Source: BJHL01 sp040378885
Lineage (GTDB): Bacteria > Planctomycetota > Phycisphaerae > Phycisphaerales > UBA1924
Assembly (NCBI GenBank): GCA_046316615.1
Contig: JBKDAN010000040.1
Coordinates: forward strand, 1-64,000
Direction: 5' to 3'
DNA length: 64,000 bases
In this document: positions 60,827 to 64,000 of the stretch, in pieces
Layout of the letters: each line of letters opens with the position of its first letter
How positions within the stretch are numbered: position 1 is the stretch's first letter
Notes under the pieces: generated by a model
What the model was told of the DNA's origin: nothing
Database searches by the model: none
The model's input: the letters and a program-made list of their open reading frames with translations, nothing else
Made by a program: the position numbers and the translations under genes

Positions 60827-61525
60827 ATGAGTCGATTCGGTCGCGATAGTGGTCCGCCGGTGCAACGCACACGCGTGAACTTTCTGATCCGCATCACCCC
60901 GGTGCGGTTGCTTGGCCCTGAGAACGAACAGTTGGGCGTCGTCGAGACGGCCGACGCGATTCGCATGGCACAGGACAAAGGGATGGATCTTGTGGAGATC
61001 GTGCCGGACCAGCGTCCGCCGGTTTGCAAGATCATGGACTACGGCAAGTACAAGTACGAGCTTTCGCAGAAGGCTCGTAAGCAACGCGCCAGTTCCAAGG
61101 CGACCGAAATGAAGGAACTGCGCCTGGGTCGCAGCGTGAAGATCGACACGCACGACATCAAGGTGCGCGTCGACCAGGCCCGCCGCTTCATGATGGCCGG
61201 CCACAAGGTCATGTTCACTCAGCGCTTCAAGGGCCGCGAAATCGCGCACAAGGATCTGGGCCTCCAGAACCTCGCTGACGTGCGCGACGCACTGGCCGAC
61301 ATCAGCAAGGTCGAGCAGACCCCTCGCTGGATGGGCAAGCAGGCCAGCATCATCCTCGCGCCCGACAAGCCCAAGATCGAAGCCGCCAAGCGCAAGCTCG
61401 AGAAGGAAAAGGCCGAGAAGCTTGCCCGCGGCGAAAAGGTCGAAGCCGAAAAGAGCATCGAGGAACTCGAGAAGGAAATCGAGGCCGAAAACGAGCAGGA
61501 TGTCGGCGACGACGGCGAGGATTAA
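60827..61525 (+). CDS. infC: translation initiation factor IF-3
   Basis: 232 residues. The N-domain includes VNFLIRITPVRLLGPENEQL and MDLVEIVPDQRPPVCKIMDY. The C-domain includes MKELRLGRSVKIDTHDIKVR and HKVMFTQRFKGREIAHKDLG. IF-3 checks start codons on the 30S subunit. After the normal end (about residue 180) it has an extra coiled-coil, Glu/Lys-rich tail ending in acidic DVGDDGED. AAGGAG is 12 nt before the ATG, rather far. No rpmI/rplT follow within the window. Confidence 0.93.
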   Translation: MSRFGRDSGPPVQRTRVNFLIRITPVRLLGPENEQLGVVETADAIRMAQDKGMDLVEIVPDQRPPVCKIMDYGKYKYELSQKARKQRASSKATEMKELRLGRSVKIDTHDIKVRVDQARRFMMAGHKVMFTQRFKGREIAHKDLGLQNLADVRDALADISKVEQTPRWMGKQASIILAPDKPKIEAAKRKLEKEKAEKLARGEKVEAEKSIEELEKEIEAENEQDVGDDGED

Positions 61526-61556
61526 GCCCGGCAGCAGACTGTCTCTTGCAAACAAC

Positions 61557-61592
61557 AACCCCGAGCGTGTGAACGCTCGGGGTTTTCATTTT
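61557..61592 (+). terminator. rho-independent terminator after infC
   Basis: AACCCCGAGCG-TGTGAA-CGCTCGGGGTT, an 11-bp stem followed by TTCATTTT. Convergent with the VOC dioxygenase gene. Confidence 0.85.
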
Positions 61593-61655
61593 CACATTGC
61601 CGGCAAGTTTGGACGACACAGATGCGTGAGTCGATTCACGCTTGATTTCCGGCAC

Positions 61656-62648
61656 TCAGCGTGCGCCGACGGTGCCGCCCGTCGGCAGCTTGATCTTCGG
61701 CGTCGCCATCACGATCACATCTCGCTTGTGCTCGTACTGCGCCGGCAGCTTGAGTGTCGTGCCCAGCTCTGCGAGCGGTTCATCCGCCGTGAAGCCCGGC
61801 TGATCGGTCGCGAACTCAAAAAGCACATGGCCGGGCTCACGGAAGTAGATCGACTGGAAGTACTGGCGATCGATGACGGGCGTCACGCGTAGGTCGTTCT
61901 CCGCGATGACCTGCTGCCACTTCTGATGCGTCGCCAGATCAGGCGTGCGGAATGCCACGTGGTGTACAACGCCCGCGCCGAGCTTGCTGACTGGCGCATC
62001 GTGGGGAGTGACGATGTCGACCACGCGCGCAAACGCAGTTGCGTCACCGCTTGCGATGTAGCGTGTGCGGCCGCTCTCGGCGCCGGCCGGGGTGAAGCCC
62101 ATGGTGCCTTGCAGCAGCGACGCGGTCTCGCTCGCGTCCGCAAGCGACAAAGTCACACCGTGGAATCCGCGCAGCGCGTGCTGCGCCGGAATGTCGCGCG
62201 TCGCGAACGGCTTGGCGCCCGGACCGTCATGAAACACGATTTCCAGCCGCATGCCGTCGTGATCTTCAAACGCCAGCACTTCATCACCAAATCGTGTCGA
62301 CGCTGTCACTGCGATCTTCGCGGATGCCAGGCGATCACTCCACCACTGCTTCGACGCCTTGGGCGCGTTGAACGCGGTCGCGATCACGCTGCCCGTGCCT
62401 TGCACGCCGCGCTTGACGTGCGGCCACGGAAAGAACGTAAGCGCGGTACCCGGCTCGCCCGACTCATTGCCGAAGTAGAAGTGATACGTGCCCGGATCAT
62501 CGAAGTTGACCGTGAGCTTGACGAACCGCAACCCGAGCGTCTGCGTGTAGAAATCAAGGTTGCGCTGGGGATCGCTCGCGACAGCGGTCACATGGTGAAT
62601 CCCGACGATGGGAGCAAGTGCGGACGGCTTGACGTAGGTGCGAGGCAT
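61656..62648 (-). CDS. VOC-family ring-cleaving dioxygenase (MhqO/glyoxalase type)
   Basis: 330 residues made of two VOC modules. The first begins IVGIHHVTAVASDPQRNLDF followed by YTQTLGLRFVKLTVNFDDPG. The second has GVVHHVAFRTPDLATHQKWQ. Metal ligands are the His in GIHHVTAV, the His in VHHVAF and the Glu in HVLFEFATD. Members of this group act on hydroquinones and similar aromatics. GGAGA lies 5 nt before the ATG. No adjacent MarR regulator is present. Confidence 0.88.
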   Translation of the reverse strand: MPRTYVKPSALAPIVGIHHVTAVASDPQRNLDFYTQTLGLRFVKLTVNFDDPGTYHFYFGNESGEPGTALTFFPWPHVKRGVQGTGSVIATAFNAPKASKQWWSDRLASAKIAVTASTRFGDEVLAFEDHDGMRLEIVFHDGPGAKPFATRDIPAQHALRGFHGVTLSLADASETASLLQGTMGFTPAGAESGRTRYIASGDATAFARVVDIVTPHDAPVSKLGAGVVHHVAFRTPDLATHQKWQQVIAENDLRVTPVIDRQYFQSIYFREPGHVLFEFATDQPGFTADEPLAELGTTLKLPAQYEHKRDVIVMATPKIKLPTGGTVGAR

Positions 62649-62695
62649 GTTTGTCTCCGATTAGTTGTTAAGACAACCAATTCGATGCCACGCAC

Positions 62696-63520
62696 TCACT
62701 TCGGTGACACCGCTGTGGCGAACTTGCAGCGCCGCACGCCGACGTACACGAGCGATTCAAACACAAACAGGCCTGCGATGAGCCCACCCACCACCAAACC
62801 GCCTTGAATGACCGCGTTCCACGAGATCGGATCCGGATATACCGGTGCGATACTGAACGTGCCGTTTGGCGCGACGTTGAACAACACCAGCACGCTGTAC
62901 AACAGCGCCATCGCGAGCATGGGCAAGGTCGCAAAGAGAATCCAGCCATAGCTGGCATGACTCACAATCTGCCACGCCGCCTGCGGCGTGAGTCGCCAAC
63001 CGCGCTGTCGCGAGATGAATCGCACGCCGAACACTTCAAGCGCAGTCAGCACGAACAGCAGCCCCGCTGCGATGGTGGCGAGCGCGACCCAGACGACCGC
63101 CGTGAGCGCAAGTTGAGCAACGATGTGCCGCGTGTGCCCGCCACGTGATGGATCGCCGATGAGCGTGCCGACCCACGGATCAACCAGAATCGCGCCCGCG
63201 ATGAACAAATTGATCGCCAGCAGCACACGCCCGCTGCGCGGCTCGATGCGCACGCGATCGAAGGTTTGCTTCGGGTGTCTCAGCACGCCCCACGCGGTGC
63301 GCAGCCACGCGGTGAAGGCGTATCGCCATTGAAAGTTCGCGTGCGCACGGAACTTCTGCCAGTCGCTTCCTTCGCGATGCGCGGGCAATGACGTTGCAAT
63401 GGGCCTGCCGCACTCTGGGCAGTTGCCAGGTGGAGCGGGGTCCGATGGATTCTCGATCAGACCTTCAAGCAAGTAACCGCACGTTTCGCAGAGCAGCGTG
63501 TGCGGAGTGTGAGACGTCAT
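62696..63520 (-). CDS. multi-pass membrane protein with N-terminal zinc ribbon
   Basis: 274 residues. The N-terminus has a zinc ribbon (LLCETCGYLLEGL ... GNCPECGRP), the Phycisphaerae-type CGYxLxGL...CPECG. Four to five hydrophobic helices follow (about 107-125, 137-163, 193-215, 240-262), resembling Yip1-type membrane domains. Function unknown. TATCTT lies 6 nt before the ATG. The same ribbon ends the protein at 6469-7368. Confidence 0.75.
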   Translation of the reverse strand: MTSHTPHTLLCETCGYLLEGLIENPSDPAPPGNCPECGRPIATSLPAHREGSDWQKFRAHANFQWRYAFTAWLRTAWGVLRHPKQTFDRVRIEPRSGRVLLAINLFIAGAILVDPWVGTLIGDPSRGGHTRHIVAQLALTAVVWVALATIAAGLLFVLTALEVFGVRFISRQRGWRLTPQAAWQIVSHASYGWILFATLPMLAMALLYSVLVLFNVAPNGTFSIAPVYPDPISWNAVIQGGLVVGGLIAGLFVFESLVYVGVRRCKFATAVSPK

Positions 63521-63526
63521 GTCGGG

Positions 63527-63532
63527 AAGATA
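63527..63532 (-). promoter_or_regulatory. candidate -10 element of the zinc-ribbon membrane protein gene
   Basis: TATCTT on the minus strand, 6 nt before the ATG at 63520. Confidence 0.35.
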
Positions 63533-63636
63533 CGTTGGCGGATTGTGGTGTGTTCTTTGGTTCTATGAAGTGAGTGTTGCAGGCCTGAGAGATGAGGGCA
63601 CACGGCCGCTCCGGAGGAGCGGCCCACCGCGACCTG

Positions 63637-64000
63637 TCAACCGATCTTCTCAACATTGCCCATGTACGGTCGCAGCACTTTCGGGACGCTCACGCTGCCG
63701 TCCTTCTGCTGGTGAATCTCCAGCAGCGGAATCAGGAAGCGCGGGCTCGCCAGCACCGTGTTGTTGAGGCTGTGGCAGAAGGTGGTTTCGCCTTTGCCGG
63801 CTTCGCCGCCTGCGCGGTAACGCATGTTGAGCCGGCGGCACTGGAAGTCATACAGGCGCGATGCGCTGTGCGTCTCGCCGTAACCCTCGCGGCTTGGCAT
63901 CCAGCTCTCGATGTCGACCATGTCGGCGTTCTTCACGCCCAGGTCACCCGAGCAGCATTGCAGCAGGCGATACGGAATCTCCATGCTTTGCAGCAGCTCT
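63637..64000 (-). CDS. serS: seryl-tRNA synthetase, C-terminal part (continues beyond the window)
   Basis: About 120 C-terminal codons of a class II synthetase. VDIESWMPSREGYGETHSAS and YDFQCRRLNMRYR belong to motif 2 and its loop. FCHSLNNTVLASPRFLIPLL is motif 3, whose Arg binds ATP. The C-terminus VPKVLRPYMGNVEKIG is typical of SerRS. The family consensus around motif 3 is LNGTALA; here it reads LNNTVLA. The gene start lies outside the window. Confidence 0.93.
   Translation of the reverse strand, partial: ELLQSMEIPYRLLQCCSGDLGVKNADMVDIESWMPSREGYGETHSASRLYDFQCRRLNMRYRAGGEAGKGETTFCHSLNNTVLASPRFLIPLLEIHQQKDGSVSVPKVLRPYMGNVEKIG

Overview
The window is 64 kb of GC-rich bacterial chromosome, most probably from a planctomycete of the class Phycisphaerae. 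Three prepilin-like proteins carry the FTLIELLVVI(A/G)IIALL signature typical of that group. An ECF sigma factor is translationally coupled to a Ser/Thr kinase with a helical-repeat tail, a planctomycete arrangement. Two membrane proteins carry a CxxC...CPECG zinc ribbon that I associate with Phycisphaerae. No sequence search was possible, so the taxonomic call is inference.

Layout. 0-7.4 kb: the edge of an IS3-type transposase, a secreted esterase, trpS, an Xaa-Pro aminopeptidase, accB-accC (acetyl-CoA carboxylase) and a zinc-ribbon membrane protein. 7.4-12.4 kb: an accessory patch with one large MmeI-like (type IIL) restriction-modification enzyme. Non-coding DNA full of palindromes flanks it, and related palindromes occur on both sides. 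12.4-17.8 kb: a prepilin and a small membrane protein, then a murC-murB-ddl peptidoglycan operon. 17.9-23.7 kb: peroxiredoxin, cupin, homogentisate dioxygenase, DUF4261 protein, methyltransferase and threonine aldolase. 23.7-27.5 kb: a chemoreceptor between two paralogous outer-membrane proteins, one split by an in-frame amber codon. 27.6-35.3 kb: RNase R, a CpcT/CpeT-type lipoprotein coupled to a small membrane protein, tRNA-Gln(CUG), an HtrA/PDZ lipoprotein protease and a degenerate protease-like neighbour. 35.3-43.4 kb: CMD-family protein, membrane rhodanese, 3-hydroxyanthranilate dioxygenase with ACMS decarboxylase, obgE, PilZ protein and dnaK. 43.6-50.0 kb: small unknowns, DUF4256, a methyltransferase, a PAS-GGDEF diguanylate cyclase, a tandem structured RNA, then an atypical histidine kinase with a sigma-54 activator. 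50.0-64.0 kb: Ser/Thr kinase with ECF sigma factor, a methionine-metabolism cluster (PLP enzyme, zinc-ribbon protein, metF), two more prepilins, a second Ser/Thr kinase, infC, a VOC dioxygenase, a zinc-ribbon membrane protein and the 3' end of serS.

The most unusual signals are regulatory. (1) At 47288 and 47396 two copies of the same element share a pyrimidine leader carrying an anti-Shine-Dalgarno core. Each leader is followed by a 10-bp hairpin whose stem covaries while the loop stays fixed; the second copy ends in seven T's. (2) A sequence matching the sigma-54 consensus at every defined position lies just upstream of dnaK. About 5 kb away is a GAFTGA-type activator whose receiver has Glu at the phosphoacceptor site, paired with a kinase lacking a canonical H-box. 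(3) At least eleven genes have a TANNNT hexamer 5-10 nt before the start codon and no Shine-Dalgarno, suggesting leaderless mRNAs. (4) Several intergenic spacers contain short tandem arrays, each with its own unit of 7, 8, 9 or 11 bp. (5) G/C strand skew reverses along the window independently of gene direction.
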